From Acidobacteriaceae bacterium (GTDB lineage Bacteria; Acidobacteriota; Terriglobia; Terriglobales; Acidobacteriaceae), in the NCBI GenBank assembly GCA_009781125.1, contig WQYS01000030.1, positions 1 to 13,701 on the forward strand: 13,701 nt of DNA. Reading direction: 5' to 3'. The first letter of the stretch is position 1. Every line of letters begins with the position of its first letter. The notes under the pieces were generated by a model. It was not told the DNA's origin, did no database searches, and worked only from the letters and a program-made list of their open reading frames with translations. A program made the position numbers and the translations under genes. This document shows positions 1 to 6,726 of the stretch, one piece after another.

Positions 1-562
1 CGATCTGCGCGGGGACTTGTACTACCGCCTGAATGTCTTCAACATTCAGATGCCGCCGCTCCGCGAGCACGCTTCCGATATACCCATGATCGCCCACAAG
101 ATGATTGCCGATATGAACGAACGTCACAACTGCGACGTGACCGGCATCAAAGACGTGGTGCTGAAGCGGCTGGAGGCCTACTCGTGGCCGGGCAATGTTC
201 GTGAGCTGCGCAACACCATCGAGCGGGCAACGATCATGGCTCGAAACGGGCGTCTGGGGCTGGAGCATCTTCCGCCGCACTTTGGCGAGTCGGGATTCGC
301 TCCGCAGATGGCGCGTAACGGACGGGTAAACGATTCAGTCAGCTCCGCAAACGAAATCCAGCGCTACCTGGAGGAGAAGAACTCTGTACGAGTCGAAGTC
401 GGCACCACGGTCGATGAGGCCGAGCGGCAGCTCATCCTGAAGACACTGGACGCAACCCATAACAACAAGACCAAAGCCGCAGAGATTCTTGGCATCAGTT
501 CAAAGACGCTTCAGAACAAGCTGAAGGAATACTCTCAAGCGGCGGGCGCTTCGGGGGAGTGA
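1..562 (+). CDS. NtrC-family sigma-54-dependent response regulator, C-terminal part (partial at window edge)
   Basis: Activates transcription from sigma-54 promoters, normally after phosphorylation by a partner kinase. The frame is open from base 2, so the receiver domain and most of the AAA+ domain lie outside the window. Visible first is the late AAA+ signature RGDLYYRLNVF followed by PPLREHASDIP, then the sensor II segment WPGNVRELRNTIERA (near residues 62-76 of the visible part), both diagnostic of sigma-54 activators. After a linker comes a Fis-type helix-turn-helix at the C-terminus (DEAERQLILKTLDATHNN, then KAAEILGISSKTLQNKL), which would bind enhancer sites. It ends at a TGA at 560-562. 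The histidine kinase at 915 is the obvious partner, with regulator first and kinase second. Which of the many NtrC paralogues it is cannot be decided without the receiver domain, so no symbol is given. Confidence 0.93.
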   Translation, partial: DLRGDLYYRLNVFNIQMPPLREHASDIPMIAHKMIADMNERHNCDVTGIKDVVLKRLEAYSWPGNVRELRNTIERATIMARNGRLGLEHLPPHFGESGFAPQMARNGRVNDSVSSANEIQRYLEEKNSVRVEVGTTVDEAERQLILKTLDATHNNKTKAAEILGISSKTLQNKLKEYSQAAGASGE

Positions 563-628
563 GAGGGCAATCGCATGAACGTGAATATTGGATTTAAGAA
601 ACGCTTTTCGGTTGGCAGTGATGCGAGA

Positions 629-817
629 GCGCCGAAGGCGCGTCCCATACCAGCCTGGGGCGAAGCCCCAGGAAAGGATGTCACTCTATGAGAGAAGGGC
701 TGAAGGCCCGCTCTATAAACCCTGCATAGAGCGGGCTTTCAGCCCTTTAACTTTGTCAGGCATCTTTCCCTGGGGCTTCGCCCCAGGCTGGTATAGATTG
801 CGCCGTTGGTGCAATTG
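629..817. repeat. Nested palindromic intergenic element, family A copy 1
   Basis: This element fills most of the 352-bp gap between the regulator and the kinase; I see no gene in that gap. It is built of nested inverted repeats. Outer arms of 26 bp at 647-672 and 769-794 match perfectly, and each arm is itself a hairpin (CCTGGGGCGAAGCCCCAGG at 654-672). Inner arms at 695-716 and 726-747 match at 21 of 22 positions around a 9-base loop. Small hairpins cap both ends: GCGCCGAAGGCGC at 629-641 and TTGCGCCGTTGGTGCAA near 798-814. The same architecture recurs at 9472-9662. It resembles REP/BIME-type or other non-autonomous palindromic elements. Transcribed, it would fold into a very strong cruciform RNA that could lower kinase expression relative to the regulator. 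Confidence 0.9.
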
Positions 818-914
818 GGACAACGCCGTGAACAAACAGTATGGTTCGGGACACAGATATGACTGCTTCGACGATAGAACCGTTCATGCGACTGCTTCGG
901 GGGAATAACATCCA

Positions 915-2849
915 ATGCCCTTGAAGACGAAGCTGGTCCTGACGGCTGCCGCGCTTACCTTTGTGCTGGCGCTGGTGCTGTCGCTGCAGTTCATCGGAGA
1001 ACTGCTGCGACAGAGAATTCAGGAGACAGCCTCGTTCAACGACGTTCTGGCGCAGGAGGTTCTGCTGATGACGCGCCAGGGCGTCGAGACTGGCCTGCGC
1101 GAGAACCCGCCCATCGATAACAGCTCTGCCGCTCTGAACCAGGCCGTCACGGACGCGCTGGTGAACTCGCAGGCGCTCAACGATGTTATGACGGCGATCG
1201 TGCGCTACTCGCCGACCGTGCAGGATGTCAGCGTCACCGACGCGCGCGGCAAGGTGCTGGTGAGCACAGACCCGGATGCGGTCGGCCAGTCGCTGGGGTG
1301 GCGAAACAGTTTTGACGATCTGCGCTACGGAAGCATCGCCAAGCAGACGCGGATTGTCTTCGGCGCGCCGCAGGTACTGGACACGCGCCAGGCGCTCGAC
1401 CGCAACGGCGCTCCTTTTCTGACGGTGCATGTGGGGGTGCGGTCCAGCTTCCTGAGCAACAGTTACGCACCGTGGCTGAAGGCGGCGCTGCTGTTTGCGC
1501 TGGGAGCCACGCTGGCAGCGGTGATCGTCTCGGCGCTGTTGGCGAACCTGGCGCTGCGTCCGCTGGAGGAGATCAACCGCAGGCTGGAGACGCTTACGGC
1601 TGGCGATGCCGACGTCGATGCCGCAACCACGAAGTCTCCCGCCGCGCGCGATACCGTCGTGCGCGTGGCCAGGACAATCGACCGTCTCGGCGAGCAGATG
1701 CGCACGCGCGAAGCGGGATATACGGCGCTGCAATCTAACCTGAACCAGATGCTGGATACTTTGCGCGATGGCGTGCTGCTGTTCTCCGCTGGACGCCGGG
1801 CGGTGATGGTGTCTGATGCGGTCGCTTACTTTCTGAACCGCCCCAGAGAAGAACTTGTCGACAAGAAGATCGAGCAGATCTTCGATTCCGAATCGACCCT
1901 GGGCGCGGCTGTGCTGGACGCCTTCTCCAGCGGCGAGGAGATATTGTCGGAAATCCTCACGCTCGAAGATGGACGCCAGATTCAGTTTTCTCTTGACCGC
2001 ATCAACGACCGGCTGGGCGGCAGAGGAAATATGGGAACTCTGCTGACGCTGCGCGATCTTGAGTCGGCGATCCAGCTGGAGCAGGAACTGGAGGTCGCGC
2101 GCCGTCTGGCCGAGATCGGAAGCCTGACGGCTGGCGTTGGGCATGAGGTCAAGAATCCGATTAATGCGATGGTGGTCCACCTGGAGCTTCTGCGCAGCAA
2201 GCTGTCGGCGGGAAACTCGGATGCTTCCAGCGGAGCGCTCCGGCACGTTGATATTCTTACCGGAGAGATGCAGCGCCTTGACAGGGTTGTGCAGGCGCTT
2301 GCAGACTTCTCTCGTCCCATGGAGCTGAAGCTGCGCGAGCACGACCTCAGAAAGGTAATCCACGCCGTCATCGAGCTGACGGCAGCCGAGATGCACGAGT
2401 ACGGCGTCAGGGTCGCGGTCGATCTTCCGCCAGATGCGGTCCTGGTTCGTGTAGACTCGGAGTTAATTCGCCAGGCACTGTTGAACCTGCTGCTCAACGC
2501 GCGGCAGGCCATGCCGGAGGGCGGCAACATACGGGTCACGCTGCGGCGGGAGCAGCCGTTTGCAGTGCTGGAGATCAGCGACGAAGGCGTCGGCATTCCC
2601 GCCGAGGTGCTGCCGCGCATCTTCGAGCTGTACTTCACGACCAAGCTCAAGGGAAGCGGAATCGGCCTGGCCATGACATACCGCATCTTGCAGTTGCATG
2701 GAGGCGCGTTAGAGGTGCGGTCGAACACGAACCTCAAGGCCGCTGATCATGGAACAGCATTTACGCTGCGGCTGCCGGTCGCTGTGGTCGCAATAGAGAC
2801 TCGCAAAGTAGTTGCGCCAGCGGTCAAAGAGATGGGAGAGCGAGCTTGA
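915..2849 (+). CDS. Membrane sensor histidine kinase (HAMP-PAS-HisKA-HATPase)
   Basis: Inner-membrane sensor that autophosphorylates on His and should pass phosphate to the NtrC-type regulator just upstream. Residues about 8-28 form TM1, about 29-185 a periplasmic sensor region, and about 189-211 TM2. A HAMP segment beginning LALRPLEEI follows, then a PAS-like domain (about 272-380, LRDGVLLFSAGRRAVMVSD). The H-box is GHEVKNP with phospho-acceptor His410. The ATP-binding domain has the N-box with Asn528 (LLNLLLNARQAM), G1 DEGVGIP (556-562) and G2 GSGIGLA (580 on). All catalytic boxes look intact. The H-box and architecture are of the NtrB/AtoS type that pairs with sigma-54 activators. The ATG at 915 follows a GGGGGA at 899-904. 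Length (644 aa) is normal for this architecture. The ligand sensed is unknown. Confidence 0.93.
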   Translation: MPLKTKLVLTAAALTFVLALVLSLQFIGELLRQRIQETASFNDVLAQEVLLMTRQGVETGLRENPPIDNSSAALNQAVTDALVNSQALNDVMTAIVRYSPTVQDVSVTDARGKVLVSTDPDAVGQSLGWRNSFDDLRYGSIAKQTRIVFGAPQVLDTRQALDRNGAPFLTVHVGVRSSFLSNSYAPWLKAALLFALGATLAAVIVSALLANLALRPLEEINRRLETLTAGDADVDAATTKSPAARDTVVRVARTIDRLGEQMRTREAGYTALQSNLNQMLDTLRDGVLLFSAGRRAVMVSDAVAYFLNRPREELVDKKIEQIFDSESTLGAAVLDAFSSGEEILSEILTLEDGRQIQFSLDRINDRLGGRGNMGTLLTLRDLESAIQLEQELEVARRLAEIGSLTAGVGHEVKNPINAMVVHLELLRSKLSAGNSDASSGALRHVDILTGEMQRLDRVVQALADFSRPMELKLREHDLRKVIHAVIELTAAEMHEYGVRVAVDLPPDAVLVRVDSELIRQALLNLLLNARQAMPEGGNIRVTLRREQPFAVLEISDEGVGIPAEVLPRIFELYFTTKLKGSGIGLAMTYRILQLHGGALEVRSNTNLKAADHGTAFTLRLPVAVVAIETRKVVAPAVKEMGERA

Positions 2850-3424
2850 TTCAGCGCCGCAAACATTTGCGGAGAATGACTGGACCGCTGCTGTGGACGG
2901 CCCTTGTCTGCCTGCTGCTCGGTGGTTGCAGGCATAAGGTAGTCACGCATCTCCAGCCCCGAATCCTTACGCCGGTGGCTTTGGAGGATATCCCGGAGCA
3001 GGAGCTGCCGCTGATTGCGCCGGAGGACATGGGAAAGGCAAGATTTCCGGTAGCATCTGCAATCGTGCATCCTCGCCACGAACGCAGAAGGCCTGCGGTG
3101 AAGGCCACGGTCACTCCGCCAGCGGTCACCTCTGAGACGGCAGACCCGCGAGCAGAGTCCTCGGGAGCCTCGTTGATCGGAGCACTTTCAACGGCTAGCA
3201 GTACCGATCCGCGCGCGCAGCAGGAGGCCACCCAGTTGATCGCCTCGATAGACAGACGAATCGGTGCGCTCCCCTCGCGAAAGCTCGATGAGCAGAAGGC
3301 GCAGATCAGCAAGGTCAGAAACTTCCAGAAGCAGGCCCAGCAGGCGCTGAACTCCGGCGACATGGACGGGGCCAGGACGCTCGCAACCAAAGCCAAGCTG
3401 CTGCTGGATGATATCGAAAAATAA
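2846..3424 (+). CDS. Small outer-envelope lipoprotein with helical C-terminus
   Basis: A predicted lipoprotein of unknown function. The N-terminus is basic (RRKHLRR), then a hydrophobic stretch leads to a lipobox LLLGGC with the lipidated Cys at residue 28. The middle (about 30-115) is Pro/Ala-rich and probably disordered. Residues about 120-192 are charged and helical (IDRRIGALPSRKLDEQKAQ), ending in a segment (ALNSGDMDGARTLATKAKLL) that looks like a TPR-type helical pair. The TTG start at 2846 overlaps the kinase stop (TTGA) and has GGGAG at 2834-2838 at proper spacing. An ATG at 2876 also leaves an intact signal peptide, but its ribosome site would be too close. The 4-base overlap implies translational coupling with the kinase, so the protein may take part in the same envelope-signalling circuit (inference). 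Confidence 0.8.
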   Translation: MIQRRKHLRRMTGPLLWTALVCLLLGGCRHKVVTHLQPRILTPVALEDIPEQELPLIAPEDMGKARFPVASAIVHPRHERRRPAVKATVTPPAVTSETADPRAESSGASLIGALSTASSTDPRAQQEATQLIASIDRRIGALPSRKLDEQKAQISKVRNFQKQAQQALNSGDMDGARTLATKAKLLLDDIEK

Positions 3425-3454
3425 TGCTTCCCCTGTATCTTTGGAGTCTAAACT

Positions 3455-3468
3455 TATCAAATTTGATA
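3455..3468. promoter_or_regulatory. Perfect 14-bp palindrome, probable TA operator with overlapping -10 box
   Basis: TATCAAATTTGATA is a perfect palindrome 41 bp upstream of the toxin start. A -10-like TATGAT at 3467-3472 overlaps its right edge; no convincing -35 box is visible. HigA-type antitoxins classically repress their own operon by binding such a dyad, so this is the natural autoregulatory site for the gene pair at 3509-4165. The site itself is read directly from sequence; its role is inferred. Confidence 0.65.
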
Positions 3469-3508
3469 TGATGTCTTTGAGTGCAGAGATGTTGAATTTG
3501 CTCGCAAG

Positions 3509-3877
3509 ATGAGACCCTGGCCAATTGAGTTTTACAAAGACGAAAAGGGCGCGGAACCAGTTAAGAGCTGGATGGATGGGTTGTCGGAGGAAATACAAGC
3601 CAGGGTAACTGCTCGAATCGGTTTGCTGGCTGAGCATGGGCCAACTCTGGATTATCCGTACACGTCGCAAATCGAGGGGCGGCTGCGCGAAGCGCGGTTA
3701 CGGTTTGGCAAAACACGTTATCGGGTGTTGTACTTTTTTGATGATGACCGGGCCGTCGTCCTGCTTCACGCTTTTACGAAAGATACCGATGCTGTCGAGG
3801 AATCTGACAAGAAGATTGGCCGCGCACGTTTAAAGGCACATACCGATAGAAAAGCGCAGAGAAAGAAGGTGGGTTGA
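3509..3877 (+). CDS. higB: RelE/HigB-type toxin (phage Gp49-like family)
   Basis: Predicted ribosome-dependent mRNA interferase of a type II toxin-antitoxin module. The 122-residue protein starts WPIEFYKDEKG and has the family pattern: an early helix (VKSWMDGLSEEIQARV, about 18-33), then strand residues GRLREARLRFGKTRYRVLYFF (about 57-77), then VVLLHAFTKDTD (about 83-94) and a basic tail. The R-x-R-V-L-Y and L-L-H-x-F-x-K segments are the conserved core of the Gp49-like/HigB family. The ATG at 3509 has no strong ribosome site; no in-frame alternative start was found close upstream. The toxin precedes the antitoxin with a 3-base gap, the order typical of hig modules rather than relBE. Base composition is clearly more AT-rich than the flanking genes, suggesting horizontal gain. 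Toxicity is unproven. Confidence 0.85.
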   Translation: MRPWPIEFYKDEKGAEPVKSWMDGLSEEIQARVTARIGLLAEHGPTLDYPYTSQIEGRLREARLRFGKTRYRVLYFFDDDRAVVLLHAFTKDTDAVEESDKKIGRARLKAHTDRKAQRKKVG

Positions 3878-3880
3878 GTT

Positions 3881-4165
3881 ATGAAAGGTTCTTTTGACAT
3901 CTATCTTGAAGAAAAGTTGAAGAATCCTAAGTTTCGAGAGATTTACGAGCAGGAACGCAGGTTTCTGAACATTGGGATTGCTCTGGCCAATCAGCGAAAG
4001 AAGAAAGGGCTGACGCAGGAGGCGCTCGCTAAAAAGATCGGGAGCAGCGCCCCGCAGGTCAGTCGAACGGAACGGCGTCCGGAGCGCGCCAACGTTCAAA
4101 CGCTTGTGCGTTATGCGGAGGCGGTGGGCATGGAACTCGATCTGCGGCTGGTCGCCAGGCGATAG
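3881..4165 (+). CDS. higA: XRE-family helix-turn-helix antitoxin
   Basis: Predicted antitoxin and autorepressor partnering the toxin 3 bases upstream. The 94-residue protein has an N-terminal helical part (about 1-30) and an XRE/Cro-type HTH at about residues 32-86 (LTQEALAKKIGSSAPQVSR, then VQTLVRYAEAVGMELDLRLV). In this family the N-terminal or extended region contacts the toxin while the HTH binds the operator; here the probable operator is the palindrome at 3455-3468. The start ATG at 3881 is preceded by GAAGG within the end of the toxin gene, so the pair is co-transcribed and probably coupled. The symbol rests on gene order and family, not on a close match to a characterised HigA. Confidence 0.85.
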   Translation: MKGSFDIYLEEKLKNPKFREIYEQERRFLNIGIALANQRKKKGLTQEALAKKIGSSAPQVSRTERRPERANVQTLVRYAEAVGMELDLRLVARR

Positions 4166-4277
4166 ACTGGCTGGTTCTTTTTCAACGCCGTAATCTAAAA
4201 TTTAAAAAGCTGGAAATTCAAAAGAAAAACAGCCTGCGCCGTGCTCTGTGCCCGGTCGCGGCGGGACGCGAGCATAC

Positions 4278-5750
4278 GTGGAACTCTTCAATACTCTTGG
4301 CGGAAAGATCGAGCCTCTGGCTCCTGGCGATACTCCGGAGCTGCGCATGTACTGCTGCGGCCCGACCGTCTACGACTACGGCCACATCGGCAACTTCCGC
4401 ACCTTTCTGCATGTCGATGTTCTGCGGCGGTTCCTGCGGCAGCAGGGGATGAAGGTTCGCCATGTCATGAACGTCACCGACGTGGACGATAAGATCATCC
4501 GCAACGCCGCCGCCACCGGTAAGCCGATCTCCGAGTACACGGCCAAGTTCGAGAAGGCGTTCTTTGAGGACGCCGACGCGCTGGGCATCGAGCGGCCCGA
4601 GCTGGTGGCGCACGCGACCAGTTGCATTCCCGAGATGGTCGCCATGGTCGAGGCGCTGGCCGCCAAGGACATTGCCTATCGCACCGACGACGGAAGCTGG
4701 TACTTCCGCATCTCGCGTTTTCCGGAGTACGGCAAGCTCTCGCGCAAGGACTTCGACGGCATCGAGGACGGCGCGCGCGTCGACGTGGATGAGTACGACA
4801 AGGACGCCGCGCGCGACTTCGCCCTGTGGAAAGGCTGCAAGCCGGGCGAGCATAGCTGGGACACGGCGATCGGCTGCGGGCGTCCGGGCTGGCATATCGA
4901 GTGCTCCGCCATGGCGATGAAGTTTCTGGGCGACTCCATCGACCTGCACTGCGGCGGCGAAGACCTGATGTTCCCCCACCACGAGAACGAGATCGCGCAG
5001 TCGGAGTCGACCACGGGCCGCCCGTTTGCGCGGCACTGGATGCATGTCCGCTTTCTGCTGGTCGATGGCCGCAAGATGTCGAAGTCGGAAGGAAACTTCT
5101 ACACGCTGCGCGATCTTCTGTTGAAGGGCTATCGCGCTTCGGCGATACGGTTGGCGCTGATTTCAGTGCCATACGGCAACCAGATGAACTTCACCTTCGA
5201 CAGCCTTCGGGAGTGCACCAGCGCCATCGACCGGCTCCGGACCTTTCACGAGCGCATGAGGAAGGGCGGATTCGCCGAAGGCCGCGACGACGCGCTCGCC
5301 GAGGCAACGGCAAAGGCCGAGACGGACTACACGGCGGCGCTCGCCAACGATCTGAATACGGCGGAGGCGCGCGCGGCCATCTTCGATCTGGTGCGCGCGG
5401 CCAATACGGCGGCTGATAAAGGCACGCTCAGAAGTGAAAACGCCACAGAGATCCTGCGTGTGCTGGCGTTGTTTGATGGCGTGTTTGCAGTGCTGGAAGA
5501 CAAGGACGAAGAGATCACCCGAGCCTCGCTCAAGTGGGCCGAGGAGGAGGGACGTCTGGACGAGGCCGCCGCGGGGCTGGTGGATTCGCTGTCGCTCTCG
5601 GACGCTGACATTGAGGCTCTGGTCGCCGAGCGCACCGAAGCCAAGCGAGCCCGCAACTTCGCTCGCGCCGATTCGATTCGCCAGCAGCTGCTGGACAGGG
5701 GAGTTCTGATCGAGGACTCCAAGGACGGCGTTCGCTGGCGGAGAAAGTGA
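4278..5750 (+). CDS. cysS: Cysteinyl-tRNA synthetase
   Basis: Class I aminoacyl-tRNA synthetase that charges tRNA-Cys in the cytoplasm. The zinc/adenylate segment MYCCGPTVYDYGHIGNFRT carries the HIGH-type signature (HIGN), and KMSKS lies at residues 266-270 counted from this start. Zinc ligands are visible: Cys209 in GWHIECSAM, and His234 and Glu238 in FPHHENEIAQSE. The DALR-type anticodon-binding helices and the C-terminal tail (RADSIRQQLLDRGVLIEDS) are complete. The frame is open back to a GTG at 4248, but that would add ten residues with no family counterpart and has no ribosome site. The GTG at 4278 begins V-E-L-F-N-T-L, matching the usual N-terminus, and has GGGACG at 4263-4268. The 112-bp gap from the antitoxin is AT-rich (4190-4235) and may hold the promoter, but no clear boxes are seen. 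Confidence 0.97.
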   Translation: MELFNTLGGKIEPLAPGDTPELRMYCCGPTVYDYGHIGNFRTFLHVDVLRRFLRQQGMKVRHVMNVTDVDDKIIRNAAATGKPISEYTAKFEKAFFEDADALGIERPELVAHATSCIPEMVAMVEALAAKDIAYRTDDGSWYFRISRFPEYGKLSRKDFDGIEDGARVDVDEYDKDAARDFALWKGCKPGEHSWDTAIGCGRPGWHIECSAMAMKFLGDSIDLHCGGEDLMFPHHENEIAQSESTTGRPFARHWMHVRFLLVDGRKMSKSEGNFYTLRDLLLKGYRASAIRLALISVPYGNQMNFTFDSLRECTSAIDRLRTFHERMRKGGFAEGRDDALAEATAKAETDYTAALANDLNTAEARAAIFDLVRAANTAADKGTLRSENATEILRVLALFDGVFAVLEDKDEEITRASLKWAEEEGRLDEAAAGLVDSLSLSDADIEALVAERTEAKRARNFARADSIRQQLLDRGVLIEDSKDGVRWRRK

Positions 5751-5761
5751 GCGGGTTCAAT

Positions 5762-5891
5762 GTCAGAACGATTATGGGTGCCCCATTCATGCCGCGGTTT
5801 TATCGCGGCATGGGTGGGGGCTTCTCTCCACAGACATCTCCCCACCCATGCGCGATGATGCCGCGCATGAGTGGGGCACCCAGATTCTGAC
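5762..5891. repeat. Nested palindromic intergenic element, family B copy 1
   Basis: This lies between cysS and the small exported protein. An outer 7-bp pair GTCAGAA/TTCTGAC (5762-5768, 5885-5891) encloses GGGTGCCCCA (5776-5785) and TGGGGCACCC (5872-5881). Inside are a hairpin ATGCCGCG-loop-CGCGGCAT starting at 5789, an 11-bp pair at 5809-5819 and 5840-5850, and a final ATGCGCG/CGCGCAT hairpin. The GTGCCCCA/TGGGGCAC ends are shared with the element at 12708-12883 and the fragment at 6660-6673. The stems directly follow cysS and could also act as a transcription barrier, although no U-run follows. Confidence 0.85.
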
Positions 5892-5924
5892 GGCACACTC
5901 TGCGGCCGATGTTACGATAAGGCC

Positions 5925-6569
5925 ATGCTGAAACGATTTGCAGCTCTCTGCCTGCTGCTGATGGCAGCCGCCTGCCTGGGGCAGACCTCCTCGAAGGTGC
6001 CGCCGCTGAGCATATTCCGCGATTCGTCACTGGGACTTTCCTTCGGTTATCCGAGCGAGTTCGTCCCGTGGAATCCCGATGCGGCGAAGAACCGCAATCA
6101 GAGCGGATGCGTGCGTACGGTCTTTTCAGCAGGGGCAGAGAACAAACTTGGCAGCTCGGCCTTCGTGCTTTCGGTCATCGACGGCACGTGTCCGGGTGTC
6201 CTCAAGCAGGCCGAACAGCCCGGCCCCTTCACGCGCCAGCAGCTTCAGCGCCAACTTACGGCCTACGGAGCGCCGACGCTCTACAAGGGTGGAGCCTTCC
6301 ATTACGACATTAATGGACGTCCTGCAGCCGTGTCGCTGGGGTGGGCGCAGTCCGGCAAGGACGGCTCCAAGGTAACCTATGCCGCCAAGGCCTGTTTTCA
6401 CCGTAACCCGTCATACAGCGCCGATAAAACGAAACCAGCGGCCAACGCCGTTATCTGCCTGGACTACACAACGCAGAACCGTGATCTGATGATGCGGCTG
6501 GTTGCCTTCACGGTGAAGTTTACGGACGAAAATACTTTTCCGGCGATTCCAGGAAACGCTCTCCCCTGA
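5925..6569 (+). CDS. Small exported protein of unknown function
   Basis: I do not recognise a family. The 214-residue protein has a clear Sec signal peptide (MLKRFAALCLLLMAAACLGQ). AAAC is a poor lipobox, so periplasmic release is more likely than lipidation. The mature part begins with a motif seen in many periplasmic proteins (SLGLSFGYPSEFVPW) and has four cysteines (62, 89, 157, 178), enough for two disulfides. The rest is soluble mixed alpha/beta, without membrane spans. The open frame extends upstream to 5871, but that part lies in the palindromic element. The ATG at 5925 starts the signal peptide and is chosen for that reason, although AAGG at 5919-5922 is close to it. It stands alone, with repeats on both sides and korA 157 bp downstream, so context says nothing about function. 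Confidence 0.8.
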   Translation: MLKRFAALCLLLMAAACLGQTSSKVPPLSIFRDSSLGLSFGYPSEFVPWNPDAAKNRNQSGCVRTVFSAGAENKLGSSAFVLSVIDGTCPGVLKQAEQPGPFTRQQLQRQLTAYGAPTLYKGGAFHYDINGRPAAVSLGWAQSGKDGSKVTYAAKACFHRNPSYSADKTKPAANAVICLDYTTQNRDLMMRLVAFTVKFTDENTFPAIPGNALP

Positions 6570-6574
6570 GCGGA

Positions 6575-6596
6575 GGTAACAGGAAAACCAGTTACC
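6575..6596. terminator. Stem-loop after the exported-protein gene
   Basis: GGTAAC (6575-6580) pairs with GTTACC (6591-6596). After one A/A mismatch, two further G-C pairs close an AAAA loop. It starts 6 bases after the stop codon of the upstream gene, where a terminator would be expected. No T-run follows, so it may be only an RNA-end stabiliser or a chance stem. Confidence 0.35.
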
Positions 6597-6659
6597 ATGC
6601 GGATTTCAACCTCGTACTGAGGTGTCCAGAGGTGTCCGATGTTTCAAAAAGGTAATGGC

Positions 6660-6673
6660 TGGGGCACCCGGGC
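6660..6673. repeat. Solo end of a family B palindromic element
   Basis: TGGGGCACCCGGGC here is identical to the right end of the family B element at 12872-12885. No matching left arm (GGGTGCCCCA) is present nearby, so this is a truncated or decayed copy. It lies 54 bp upstream of korA. Confidence 0.55.
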
Positions 6674-6726
6674 TGAATCTGCTGAATAAGTGTCTCTACG
6701 CATCTCACTCATGAGATGGAGGCTCT

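Noticed and set aside
588..908. Open frame of 106 codons on the + strand between regulator and kinase
   Set aside because: Most of it is the palindromic element 629-817 read as protein; composition and lack of any domain argue against coding.
756..2396. Long open frame of 546 codons on the - strand
   Set aside because: It is antisense to the complete, motif-rich histidine kinase gene; its protein is Arg/Gln/His-rich low-complexity with no domain, a typical shadow in GC-rich DNA.
4190..4235. AT-rich stretch as a defined cysS promoter
   Set aside because: TAATCT and TAAAAT resemble -10 boxes, but no -35 box at suitable spacing could be identified, so no promoter is called.
4248..4277. Upstream GTG start for cysS
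   Set aside because: Adds residues without family counterpart and has no ribosome site; GTG 4278 fits the family N-terminus and has a purine-rich site.
4218..5045. 275-codon open frame on the - strand
   Set aside because: Antisense to the catalytic half of cysS; shadow frame.
5871..5924. Upstream GTG start for the exported protein
   Set aside because: Lies in the right end of the palindromic element and would bury the signal peptide.
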